This document shows positions 7,446-15,505 of a stretch of DNA of 64,000 nucleotides, one piece after another. A program made the position numbers and the translations under genes. Every line of letters starts with the position of its first letter. The first letter of the stretch is position 1. This DNA comes from Afipia carboxidovorans OM5. Its GTDB lineage: Bacteria; Pseudomonadota; Alphaproteobacteria; Rhizobiales; Xanthobacteraceae. The notes under the pieces were generated by a model. That model saw nothing but the letters and a program-made list of their open reading frames with translations. It made no database searches and was not told the DNA's origin. The stretch is from the NCBI RefSeq assembly GCF_000218565.1, contig NC_015689.1, forward strand, positions 62,001 to 126,000. Reading direction: 5' to 3'.

Positions 7446-9857
7446 ATGAAAAGGTCGGCCGTTCGCCCAGCCGAAGCGGTCCAGACGGTCGAGGTGCGGG
7501 TGCGCGGCCGTGTGCAGGGCGTCGGCTTTCGTCCCACGGTATGGCGGTTGGCGCAGGACCATGGCCTTGACGGCGACGTGTGCAACGACGGTGAAGGCGT
7601 CTTGATCCGGTTGCGTGGCGAGAGTGCGCTGATCGGGCATCTGGTCGCCGAATTGCGGACTAATCCGCCGCCGCTTGCGCAGATTGCGAACATCGAAATT
7701 TCGCCGTGTGCCGAAGCGCTCGATGCCGGTTTCCGGATCGCGCCGAGCTTGTCGGGTGTGCCGCGCACCGAGATTGCGCCGGATGCCGCGATATGCCCGG
7801 CTTGCGCCGCGGAAATTTCCGATCCGCGCGCGCGCCGCTATCGCTATCCGTTCACGAATTGCACCCATTGTGGGCCGCGCCTGACCATCGTGCGCAACGT
7901 GCCTTATGATCGTGACGCCACCACAATGGCGGCATTTCCGATGTGCGATGATTGCGCAGCCGAATATGCCGATCCAGCGGACCGACGGTTTCACGCCGAG
8001 CCGATTGCCTGTCCGGCCTGTGGTCCGCAGCTGCGTCTCGTGCGCTTCGATGGCGGTGCTGTTCCGCGTTTCCCTGATGCCGTGGACGACATCGCCGCCG
8101 CCGCGCTGCTGATCGCATGCGGCGAGATCGTCGCGATCAAGGCGCTCGGTGGTTATCAGCTCGCCTGCGATGCGACCGATCCCGATGCGGTGGCGCGGTT
8201 GCGCGGCCTCAAGCGCCGCGAGGCGAAACCATTCGCGCTGATGGCGCGCGATCTCGATATGGTCCGGCGCTATTGCTCGGTCGATGCGCAGGAGGAGGCG
8301 GTGCTACTCTCGCGGGAGGCGCCGATCGTCCTGCTTGAATCGTCAGGGCGGGAGAAGCTGCCGGAGACGATTGCCCCGGGGCAGCGGATGTTGGGCTTCA
8401 TGCTGCCTTCGACGCCGCTGCACGTCGTCTTATTCCAATCGCTCGACAGGCCGGTGGTGATGACGAGCGGAAATGTCTCCGACATGCCGCAGGTGACCGA
8501 TGATGCGGAGGCCGTGGCCCTGCTTGCCGGCATTGCGCCTTATGCACTGGTGCATGATCGCATCATTGCCAATCGCGTGGATGATTCGGTTGTTCGCGTG
8601 ATGGGGAGTGATATCCGGATTTTGCGCCGCGCGCGCGGTTATGCCCCGGCCGCGCGGGCGCTGCCTCCCGGTTTCGAGGCGGCGCCAGAACTTCTCGCCT
8701 TCGGTCCGGAAATGAAGGCGACCTTCTGCCTGTTGACCGAAGGCCGCGCCGTGCTGTCTCAGCATCAAGGCAATCTTGAAGACGCGGCGACCTATGACGA
8801 CTATCGCCGTAACCTCGCGCTCTATCGCGACCTGTTCGCGCATCGCCCGGATGCGCTCGCCTGCGATAGACATCCCGATTATCTCTCGACAAAGCTCGCG
8901 CGTGAGCATGCCCGCGACGACGCTCTGCCTCTGGTCGAGGTGCAGCATCATCATGCCCATCTCGCAAGTTGCCTCGCCGACAATGGTTGCGCGCGCGAAG
9001 CGCCGCCGGTACTTGGCATCGTGCTTGATGGCCTTGGCTATGGAGACGATGGCCAGATTTGGGGTGGCGAATTCCTGCTTGGCGGTTACGGTTCGGTCGC
9101 GCGCCTTGGCTGCTTTCCGTCTGTCGCGATGCCGGGCGGGGCGCGCGCCTCGCGCGAGCCGTGGCGCAATCTCTATGCGCATCTCGTCACGGCCATCGGT
9201 TGGCGCGAATGCATCGCTGAATTTCCCGAACTTCCTGCCATTCAAAGGCTGGCGTCGAAGCCCTGCACAACGCTCGACGCAATGATGAGAAGCGGTACGA
9301 ATGCGCCGGTCGCCTCGTCATGCGGTCGTCTGTTCGATGCGGTGGCGGCCGCGCTTGGCCTCTCCTTTGCGCGTCAGGCCTATGAGGGCGAGGCGGCCTC
9401 GTTGCTTGAGAGCCATGTCTGTCGCGAGACGTTACATGATGAGCCTTTGGCGCTTGCCTATCGGTTCGGACTGATCGCGCAAACGCAAAAGCCCGCGACC
9501 TTCGATCTCGCGCCGATGTGGCGTTCGCTGCTTGCGGACCTTGCCGGCGGCGTCGGCATTCCGGTCATGGCGGCCCGCTTTCATAAGGGGCTGGCGGTTG
9601 CGTTGGCGGACATGGCGGTGATGCTGGCGCGGCGGGAGGCTGGCACCGCGTCATTCGACACTGTCGCGTTGTCGGGCGGCTGCTTTCAGAATTTCATTTT
9701 GTTCGAGGAGACCGCGCGGAATCTGAAGGAGCGCGGCTTTAGCGTGCTCTCTCATAGCGCGGTTCCTGCCAATGACGGCGGCATTGCTCTTGGCCAGGCG
9801 GTCGTCGCGGCTGCGCGGATGATCGAGGCTGGCACGGACCGGCGGAAAGGAAATTAA
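7446..9857 (+). CDS. hypF: Carbamoyltransferase HypF, hydrogenase maturation
   Basis: HypF uses carbamoyl phosphate and ATP to carbamoylate the C-terminal cysteine of HypE, the first step in making the CN ligands of the [NiFe] centre. The 803-aa protein has the expected domains in order: N-terminal acylphosphatase (VRGRVQGVGFRPTVW), two zinc-finger modules (CPAC...CTHC and CDDC...CPAC), a YrdC-like domain, and a Kae1-like domain with VQHHHAHLASC and a late SGGCFQN motif. The ATG at 7446 is chosen because GAGGG lies 7 nt upstream; a TTG at 7425 is in frame but unsupported. It is the first gene of the operon; hypC follows after 2 nt. Confidence 0.97.
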   Translation: MKRSAVRPAEAVQTVEVRVRGRVQGVGFRPTVWRLAQDHGLDGDVCNDGEGVLIRLRGESALIGHLVAELRTNPPPLAQIANIEISPCAEALDAGFRIAPSLSGVPRTEIAPDAAICPACAAEISDPRARRYRYPFTNCTHCGPRLTIVRNVPYDRDATTMAAFPMCDDCAAEYADPADRRFHAEPIACPACGPQLRLVRFDGGAVPRFPDAVDDIAAAALLIACGEIVAIKALGGYQLACDATDPDAVARLRGLKRREAKPFALMARDLDMVRRYCSVDAQEEAVLLSREAPIVLLESSGREKLPETIAPGQRMLGFMLPSTPLHVVLFQSLDRPVVMTSGNVSDMPQVTDDAEAVALLAGIAPYALVHDRIIANRVDDSVVRVMGSDIRILRRARGYAPAARALPPGFEAAPELLAFGPEMKATFCLLTEGRAVLSQHQGNLEDAATYDDYRRNLALYRDLFAHRPDALACDRHPDYLSTKLAREHARDDALPLVEVQHHHAHLASCLADNGCAREAPPVLGIVLDGLGYGDDGQIWGGEFLLGGYGSVARLGCFPSVAMPGGARASREPWRNLYAHLVTAIGWRECIAEFPELPAIQRLASKPCTTLDAMMRSGTNAPVASSCGRLFDAVAAALGLSFARQAYEGEAASLLESHVCRETLHDEPLALAYRFGLIAQTQKPATFDLAPMWRSLLADLAGGVGIPVMAARFHKGLAVALADMAVMLARREAGTASFDTVALSGGCFQNFILFEETARNLKERGFSVLSHSAVPANDGGIALGQAVVAAARMIEAGTDRRKGN

Positions 9858-9859
9858 TT

Positions 9860-10141
9860 ATGTGCCACGGAATTCCCGGTCAGATTGTCAGGATCGACGA
9901 TGCCGAGAGCAAGCTTGCGACCGTCGATGTCAGCGGCGTCAAGCGTCAGATCAACATCGCCTGCATCGTCAGCGACGAACACCCGGTGGAATCCTGTGTC
10001 GGCGACTGGGTGCTGGTCCATGTCGGCTTCGCCATGAGCAGGATCGATGAACAGCAGGCGGCCGAAACGCTGAAAATTCTGATCGAACTGGGTGAAGCGC
10101 AAGCCGAACTCGAAGCGATTACGACATTGTCTGTGCATTAG
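9860..10141 (+). CDS. hypC: Hydrogenase maturation chaperone HypC
   Basis: Small chaperone (93 aa) that partners HypD to assemble the Fe(CN)2CO group and then delivers it to the large-subunit precursor. It begins MCHGIPGQIV; the cysteine at position 2 is the functional residue of the family. The core GDWVLVHVGFAMSRID is typical. It lies 2 nt after hypF and 9 nt before the next gene, with AGGAGG-like spacing for that gene. Confidence 0.96.
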   Translation: MCHGIPGQIVRIDDAESKLATVDVSGVKRQINIACIVSDEHPVESCVGDWVLVHVGFAMSRIDEQQAAETLKILIELGEAQAELEAITTLSVH

Positions 10142-10150
10142 GAGGACGCC

Positions 10151-10843
10151 ATGTCGAAGCAGAGTGAACTCAAGGGGCTCTATCCTTTCCTGCACGGAGG
10201 CACTCAGGACCCGGCGAAGATGCAGGCGGCGCTGTTGCACTCGGTAAAAGAGAAATCCGCGGACTCCCGCGAGACCAGCGCACGTTTTTTCGGCGAGCAG
10301 GCTGAATTGCTGGTGGGGGCTGCGAAGGCATTGGCCGGTGTTTACCGCCAGAATGGCAGGCTGTTCACCATGGGAAACGGCGGATCGAGCTGCGACGCGA
10401 GTCACGTCGCCGTCGAATTCGTTCATCCCGTGACGGCTGGGCGCCCGGCGCTGCCTGCGACGAATCTTGTCGCGGACCTCGCGATGATTTCAGCGGTCGG
10501 CAACGATCTTGGCTTCGACCATGTGTTTGTCCGCCAGTTGATCGGGCAGGGACGCAAGGGCGATGGATTGATCGGGATTTCGACCAGCGGAAATTCGCAA
10601 AATCTGGTCGCGGCTTTCGTCAAGGCAAAGGAGATGGGCATCGTCACCATGGGTCTCACCGGTGGCGATGGTGGCCGGATGAAGACTTGTGGCGCGGTGG
10701 ATTACTGCCTCGTCGTTCCATCCACCTCGATCCATCGCATCCAGGAATGCCACGTCGCCGCATATCACATTCTCTGGGATCTTGTTCACACGCTTCTTGC
10801 CGATGAGCGCGGCTCGGCGGCAGGAAAGGGAGCGGCACAATGA
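10151..10843 (+). CDS. SIS-domain phosphosugar isomerase-like protein within the hyp operon
   Basis: A 230-aa protein with a sugar isomerase (SIS) fold, most like sedoheptulose-7-phosphate isomerase GmhA. The substrate loop GNGGSSCDASH (near residue 76), the phosphate-binding IGISTSGNSQN and the C-terminal RIQECHVAAYHILWDL segment are present; the last includes the glutamine and histidine positions that catalyse isomerisation in GmhA. A GGAGG site precedes the ATG, and its stop overlaps hypD as ATGA, so it is translated with the maturation genes. No lipopolysaccharide heptose genes are nearby. A role in hydrogenase maturation or in supplying a sugar-phosphate precursor is possible but unproven. 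The fold is certain, the substrate is not. Confidence 0.85.
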   Translation: MSKQSELKGLYPFLHGGTQDPAKMQAALLHSVKEKSADSRETSARFFGEQAELLVGAAKALAGVYRQNGRLFTMGNGGSSCDASHVAVEFVHPVTAGRPALPATNLVADLAMISAVGNDLGFDHVFVRQLIGQGRKGDGLIGISTSGNSQNLVAAFVKAKEMGIVTMGLTGGDGGRMKTCGAVDYCLVVPSTSIHRIQECHVAAYHILWDLVHTLLADERGSAAGKGAAQ

Positions 10844-11973
10844 AATTCGCCCACGAGTTTCGCGATGCGGAGAAGGCGAGGATCCTGATCCGTGAAATCG
10901 AAAAATTGGCCGACGAGATCGAGATCACGCGAACGCGGCCGATCAACATCATGGAAGTCTGCGGTGGGCACACCCATTCGATCTTCCGTTACGGCATTGA
11001 AACGATGCTGCCGAAAACCATCGAACTGATTCATGGCCCGGGTTGTCCGGTCTGCGTATTGCCGATGGGGCGCGTGGATGATTGCGTGGTTATCGCAGAG
11101 AATCCCGGCGTGATCTTCACTACTTTTGGCGACGCGATGCGCGTGCCTGGCTCAAAGAAGAGTCTTCTGCAGGCCAAGGCCGAGGGCGCCGACGTGCGCA
11201 TGGTCTATTCGCCGATGGACGCGCTGCAACTCGCCCGGAAAAATCCGGACAATGAGGTGGTGTTTTTCGCGCTTGGCTTCGAGACCACGATGCCGTCCAC
11301 CGCGCTGACGCTGCTGCAAGCCCAGGCGGAGAACATCAAAAACTTTTCGGTGTTCTGCAATCACATCACCATTGTGCCGACGATCAAGGCCGTACTCGAC
11401 AGTCCGGACCTGCATCTCGACGGTTTTCTCGGGCCAGGCCACGTTTCCATGGTGGTCGGAACGGCGCCTTATGATTTTGTCGCGGATTTCTACAGCCGTC
11501 CGGTCGTGGTGGCCGGATTCGAGCCGCTGGATATTCTTCAGTCGATCTGGATGCTGCTCAAGCAGATTCAGGACGGCCGCGCGGAAGTCGAGAACCAGTA
11601 TACGCGCATCGTGCCGGAAGACGGCAACGATCCCGCGCTGGCGGCGATCGGCAAAGTCTACGAACTGCGTGAATTTTTCGAGTGGCGCGGCCTTGGGTCG
11701 ATAGATCATTCCGGCGTGAAGATTCGCGATGCTTACGCCGATTTCGACGCTGAGCGGAAGTTCGACATTCCCAATGCGAAGATTGCCGATCCCAAATCGT
11801 GCCAATGCGGCGAGGTGCTCAAGGGCGTGCTCAAGCCGTGGCAATGCAAGGTGTTCGGAACCACCTGCACGCCTGCGACACCGCTTGGCGCGCTGATGGT
11901 ATCCCCCGAGGGAGCCTGCGCCGCTTATTATCAATATGGCGGCATCACCCGACAGAAAACAGGTGCGGCATGA
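10840..11973 (+). CDS. hypD: Hydrogenase maturation protein HypD
   Basis: Scaffold [4Fe-4S] protein (377 aa) on which, with HypC, the Fe(CN)2CO group of [NiFe]-hydrogenase is built. Family motifs are clear: MEVCGGHTHSIFRYG, HGPGCPVCVLP, the central GFETTMPSTA, and the cysteine-rich C-terminus with CQCGEV, WQCKVFGTTCTP and EGACAAYY. Length is normal. It overlaps the SIS gene (ATGA at 10840-10843) and hypE (ATGA at 11970-11973), so three genes are tightly coupled. Confidence 0.97.
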   Translation: MKFAHEFRDAEKARILIREIEKLADEIEITRTRPINIMEVCGGHTHSIFRYGIETMLPKTIELIHGPGCPVCVLPMGRVDDCVVIAENPGVIFTTFGDAMRVPGSKKSLLQAKAEGADVRMVYSPMDALQLARKNPDNEVVFFALGFETTMPSTALTLLQAQAENIKNFSVFCNHITIVPTIKAVLDSPDLHLDGFLGPGHVSMVVGTAPYDFVADFYSRPVVVAGFEPLDILQSIWMLLKQIQDGRAEVENQYTRIVPEDGNDPALAAIGKVYELREFFEWRGLGSIDHSGVKIRDAYADFDAERKFDIPNAKIADPKSCQCGEVLKGVLKPWQCKVFGTTCTPATPLGALMVSPEGACAAYYQYGGITRQKTGAA

Positions 11974-13037
11974 ACGTCGTCCAGCTTCCGCCGCGTCGCA
12001 AGCTTGGCAAGATTCATGTGCCGACCGTGACGCTCGCCCATGGCGGCGGCGGCAAGGCGATGAAGGATCTGATCGACGATGTCTTTATATCCGCTTTTGC
12101 AGGCGCCTCCGCGCCAGCACTGGAGGATCAGGCGCGGTTCGACCTCGCCGCATTGGCGGTGCATGGCGATCGTCTCGCTTTCACGACCGATTCATTCGTG
12201 ATCGATCCGCTGGAATTTCCAGGCGGCGACATCGGCAAGCTCGCGGTTTGCGGAACGGTGAACGACCTCGCGGTGGGCGGTGCGAAGCCCCTTTATCTCT
12301 CATGCGCCGTCATTGTCGAAGAGGGCGTGTCGCTCGATATGCTGCGCCGCCTTGCGCTGTCGATGGCGAAGACTGCGACGGACGCAGGCGTCGGCATCGT
12401 TACGGGTGACACCAAGGTTGTTCCGCGTGGTGCTGCCGATAAATTGTTTATCACCACGACAGGCATCGGCGTCATTCCGAAAGGGCGGGATATCAGCGTG
12501 TCGCGAGCGCAACCTGGTGACGGGGTTCTCGTCAATGGCTGGCTCGGCGATCATGGTGCGGCGATTCTGGCTGCGCGCGGAGATCTCGCCCTCGATGCGG
12601 ACATCCAAAGCGATTGCGCGCCGCTGCATGGCCTGATCGAGGCGCTGCTCTGTGCCGCGCCGGGCACCCGTTTTATTCGGGACGCGACCCGTGGGGGTCT
12701 TGCGACCGTTTTGAATGAGGTGGCGGAGGCTTCGAATGTATCGATCCTGATCGCGGAAGATCAGACGCCGCTGCGGCCGGAAGTGTGTGGCGTTTGCGAA
12801 ATTCTCGGGCTCGATCCGCTCTATCTCGCCAATGAAGGCAAGATTGTCATCGTGGTGCCACCGGACGAAATTCCGGCGGCGCTTGCGGCGATGCGCGTCC
12901 ATCCGCTCGGAGAGAAGGCTGCGCTGATCGGCCATATCGGAGATGGCGAGGCCGGCCGCGTGGTCATGAAAACAGTATTCGGCGGCAGCCGTATCGTCGA
13001 CATGCTGGTCGGCGAACAATTGCCGCGCATCTGTTGA
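11970..13037 (+). CDS. hypE: Hydrogenase maturation protein HypE
   Basis: HypE (355 aa) dehydrates the thiocarbamate made by HypF to a thiocyanate and donates CN to the HypCD-bound iron. The AIR-synthase-like fold is seen in [42 protein letters not shown] and [14 protein letters not shown]. The protein ends exactly in PRIC, whose terminal cysteine carries the carbamoyl/cyano group. The start ATG overlaps the hypD stop; an apparent upstream extension in this frame lies within hypD and is not used. Confidence 0.97.
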   Translation: MNVVQLPPRRKLGKIHVPTVTLAHGGGGKAMKDLIDDVFISAFAGASAPALEDQARFDLAALAVHGDRLAFTTDSFVIDPLEFPGGDIGKLAVCGTVNDLAVGGAKPLYLSCAVIVEEGVSLDMLRRLALSMAKTATDAGVGIVTGDTKVVPRGAADKLFITTTGIGVIPKGRDISVSRAQPGDGVLVNGWLGDHGAAILAARGDLALDADIQSDCAPLHGLIEALLCAAPGTRFIRDATRGGLATVLNEVAEASNVSILIAEDQTPLRPEVCGVCEILGLDPLYLANEGKIVIVVPPDEIPAALAAMRVHPLGEKAALIGHIGDGEAGRVVMKTVFGGSRIVDMLVGEQLPRIC

Positions 13038-13055
13038 GCGCGCTGGCATGGAAAA

Positions 13056-13097
13056 ATGGAAATGATGAGCGAAGTGTTCAAGCAGGAGATGGTCTGA
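13056..13097 (+). other. 13-codon open frame ending on the hypB start
   Basis: ATG at 13056 opens [13 protein letters not shown] and the TGA (13095-13097) overlaps the hypB ATG as TGATG. The hypB ribosome site AGGAG (13084-13088) lies inside this frame. It could act as a coupling leader peptide, or it may be chance. Confidence 0.25.
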
Positions 13098-14134
13098 TGT
13101 GCGGGCATTGCGGATGCAGCAGCGAGACAAAAGCCACCGTGCTTGATTTGCAGACAGGCACGGAAACAATCGTCGCGCAGGATGTTCACAACCATGCGCA
13201 CGAGCACGTTCATGCCGACGGCACGCGGCATAGTCATGACCATGGTCACGATCATCATCATGATCACAGCCATCATCATGACCACGACCACCACCATGAT
13301 CATAATGGTCATCACCACCACCATCACCACGATCACGATCATGATCATGACGGACACGATCATGTGCATGCCGATGGCACGCGCCACAGCCACGGCCATC
13401 ATCATGGCCACGATCACGCCCACAGTCACCATCATGACCATGGCTCTCATGTGCAGCCCGCGGAAATCGAGGAGCTGGAAGCGCGGGTGCTGGCCAAGAA
13501 CGATGCGCTGGCGGCACGCAATCGTGCATGGCTGGCGGGCCGTGAAATCCTTGCGGTCAATATCGTCAGTTCACCCGGCGCGGGGAAGACCACACTGCTT
13601 GAACGCACTATTTCCGATCTGAAGAATGAAAACACTCTTTATGTAATCGAGGGAGACCAGGCGACGGCGAATGACGGCGAGCGCATTCGCGCTGCGGGTG
13701 CCGCAGCCGTGCAGGTGAATACCGGCATGGGTTGCCATCTCGAAGCAGATATGGTGGCGCAGGGCCTTGCTGCATTAAAGCCTCCGGTCGGCGCGACAGT
13801 GCTGATCGAGAATGTCGGCAACCTCGTCTGCCCAGCGCTGTTCGATCTTGGCGAACGCGCCAAAGTTGTCGTGCTGTCGGTTGCAGAAGGCGAGGACAAG
13901 CCGTTGAAATATCCGCACATGTTCCGCGCCGCGCGGATGATGCTGTTGAGCAAGTCCGACCTTCTACCGCACCTCGATTTCGACGTGGCCAAGGCCGTCG
14001 CTAACGCGCGTAAGGTCAATCCGGACATCGCCGTGCTGCAAGTCTCTTCGCGCAACGGCGAGGGCATGGCCGAGTGGTACGAATGGCTGCGGACGCAGGC
14101 CACCGAGGCGCGCGCCGACGCCGCCATTCTCTGA
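13097..14134 (+). CDS. hypB: Hydrogenase nickel-insertion GTPase HypB with very large His-rich region
   Basis: GTPase (345 aa) that, with HypA, loads nickel into the hydrogenase large subunit. It starts with the N-terminal nickel motif MCGHCGC. Residues 31-118 are extraordinarily histidine-rich (47 of 88), probably storing nickel as in the rhizobial 'nickelin' form. The peptide [11 protein letters not shown] occurs twice (about residues 37-47 and 89-99), suggesting growth by duplication. The G domain has [12 protein letters not shown], then [13 protein letters not shown], the metal-site [19 protein letters not shown] and the specificity motif SKSDLL. The start at 13097 is set by AGGAG 8 nt upstream; a longer frame from 13034 overlaps hypE. 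Confidence 0.97.
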   Translation: MCGHCGCSSETKATVLDLQTGTETIVAQDVHNHAHEHVHADGTRHSHDHGHDHHHDHSHHHDHDHHHDHNGHHHHHHHDHDHDHDGHDHVHADGTRHSHGHHHGHDHAHSHHHDHGSHVQPAEIEELEARVLAKNDALAARNRAWLAGREILAVNIVSSPGAGKTTLLERTISDLKNENTLYVIEGDQATANDGERIRAAGAAAVQVNTGMGCHLEADMVAQGLAALKPPVGATVLIENVGNLVCPALFDLGERAKVVVLSVAEGEDKPLKYPHMFRAARMMLLSKSDLLPHLDFDVAKAVANARKVNPDIAVLQVSSRNGEGMAEWYEWLRTQATEARADAAIL

Positions 14135-14163
14135 GCCGAAGTCTGGCAGGTTGTGGGGGACGG

Positions 14164-14862
14164 ATGTTCGGGATTATGGGGCTTGGATTTTTGCTCGGGA
14201 TGCATCACGCGCTCGAGGCCGATCATATCGCGGCGGTGTCGAGCATCGCGGCGCGGCGCTCCAGCGTGCGCGAGATCGTCAAGCACGGCCTGACCTGGGG
14301 GCTTGGCCATACCCTCACGCTGTTTTTGTTCGCCGGCGCCGCGCTGCTGCTTGGCCAGATGATCCCGGAGCATCTTGCCGAGCGGCTGGAATTTGCTGTC
14401 GGGATAATGCTGGTCATTCTCGGCGGCTACGTGCTCTGGCAACTCTGGCGCGACCGCGTTCATTTCCATTCCCATGCGCATGACGGGGCGTCACATTTCC
14501 ATGCGCATAGCCATCGTGACGATGCGGTGCCGCACCAGCGCAGCACGCACGATCACGGCCACGGCTTCCGCTGGCGGACGCTGCTGGTCGGTCTCGTCCA
14601 CGGCATGGCAGGCTCGGCGGCGCTGCTGGTGATCGCGGTGTCGCAGGTCGCAAGTCCGGCTTACGGTTTGCTCTATCTCGTTCTGTTCGGCGTCGGCTCG
14701 ATGATCGGCATGGGGGTGCTGTCGGCAGTGATCGCGGTGCCGCTCGCGGTGTCGGCGCGGTCGCTGACCTGGGCGAACCGTGGCCTTCAATTGGTCGTCG
14801 GCATTGTCACGGTCGGGATTGGCGCAACCACGATTTATGAGACGGTGCTTGCCCATGTTTGA
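14164..14862 (+). CDS. Nickel permease, NicO/NiCoT-like
   Basis: Integral membrane protein (232 aa) with about six hydrophobic segments. The first helix contains GMHHALEADHIAAVSS, the HX4DH signature of nickel/cobalt transporters. A histidine-rich loop (HFHSHAH, HFHAHSH, HDHGHG, about residues 99-135) lies mid-protein. It follows hypB by 29 nt with a GGGGGACGG ribosome site and precedes nikR on the other strand. Nickel import for hydrogenase is the natural role; efflux or cobalt specificity cannot be excluded from sequence. The ATG at 14164 fits the membrane topology; a longer frame from 14074 overlaps hypB. Confidence 0.85.
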   Translation: MFGIMGLGFLLGMHHALEADHIAAVSSIAARRSSVREIVKHGLTWGLGHTLTLFLFAGAALLLGQMIPEHLAERLEFAVGIMLVILGGYVLWQLWRDRVHFHSHAHDGASHFHAHSHRDDAVPHQRSTHDHGHGFRWRTLLVGLVHGMAGSAALLVIAVSQVASPAYGLLYLVLFGVGSMIGMGVLSAVIAVPLAVSARSLTWANRGLQLVVGIVTVGIGATTIYETVLAHV

Positions 14863-14902
14863 CGCGCACCGCAAACATCGTCTGGGCGAACGCGGTGCAG
14901 CG

Positions 14903-15358
14903 TCAGTCGTGCGAGTGGGAATGCCCGTGCCCGTGCGAGCCATGCCGGTTGCCCGCGGGCTTCGCCGGGATCATCACGACGCGGCCGTAGCGCACGCCGC
15001 GTTCGGCGATGACGTGTTCGGCAAGATGTTGCACTTGCGCCGTCGGGCCTCTCAGCGCCGTCACCTCCATGCACATGTCGTCGTCGAGGTGGACGTGGAG
15101 CGTCGCGAGCGACAGGTCGTGATGGCCGTGAAAACTTTCCACCAGCCGCTTCGACAGTTCGCGCGCTGCATGATCGTAGACATAAACCAGTGCGGCGACG
15201 CAATTCTCGCTGCGTCCGGCATCGCGCCGCGATTGCTGAATTCCGGCGCGCACGAAATCGCGGATGGCTTCGGAGCGGTTCTGATAGCCGTTGGTCGTGA
15301 TCATGCGATCCACCTCATCAAGAAGGTCGTCGTCGAGAGTGATCGTGATCCGCTCCAT
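14903..15358 (-). CDS. nikR: Nickel-responsive repressor NikR
   Basis: Ribbon-helix-helix regulator (151 aa) that binds nickel and represses nickel-uptake genes. The N-terminal DNA-binding part starts MERITITLDDDLLDEVDRM with YQNRSEAIRDFVR. The ACT-like metal domain has GHHDLSLATLHVHLDDDMCMEV, including the histidines and cysteine that form the square-planar nickel site. An unusual tail, HGSHGHGHSHSHD, adds histidines. The ATG at 15358 has GGAG 6 nt upstream; a TTG at 15370 is the only other start. A NikR operator lies 15 bp upstream, so it is probably autoregulated together with the divergent receptor gene. Confidence 0.95.
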   Translation of the reverse strand: MERITITLDDDLLDEVDRMITTNGYQNRSEAIRDFVRAGIQQSRRDAGRSENCVAALVYVYDHAARELSKRLVESFHGHHDLSLATLHVHLDDDMCMEVTALRGPTAQVQHLAEHVIAERGVRYGRVVMIPAKPAGNRHGSHGHGHSHSHD

Positions 15359-15372
15359 TTTTTTCTCCAAGA

Positions 15373-15400
15373 GTATGATGATTTTAGATTTTTTTCATAT
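15373..15400. promoter_or_regulatory. NikR operator in the nikR/receptor divergent region
   Basis: GTATGA (15373-15378) and TCATAT (15395-15400) are separated by exactly 16 bp. This matches the E. coli NikR operator GTATGA-N16-TCATAC at 11 of 12 positions. It lies between nikR and the TonB-dependent receptor and can control both. Confidence 0.88.
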
Positions 15401-15505
15401 CGCAGAAATCGCACAGAGGTCGCCGCACGCAACGCCGAGGCGGATTATACGCGACAGCATGTCCAGCGTCTCTCTGTAAGAGAAACCAAAAAGGGGGAGG
15501 GCTGA

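Noticed and set aside
13207..13450. CAC/CAT repeat tract considered as a CRISPR or satellite repeat
   Set aside because: It is in-frame coding sequence for the His-rich part of HypB; there are no spacers.
13143..13622. Met/Thr-rich frame overlapping the hypB His region
   Set aside because: Product of reading CAT/CAC/GAT repeats in another phase.
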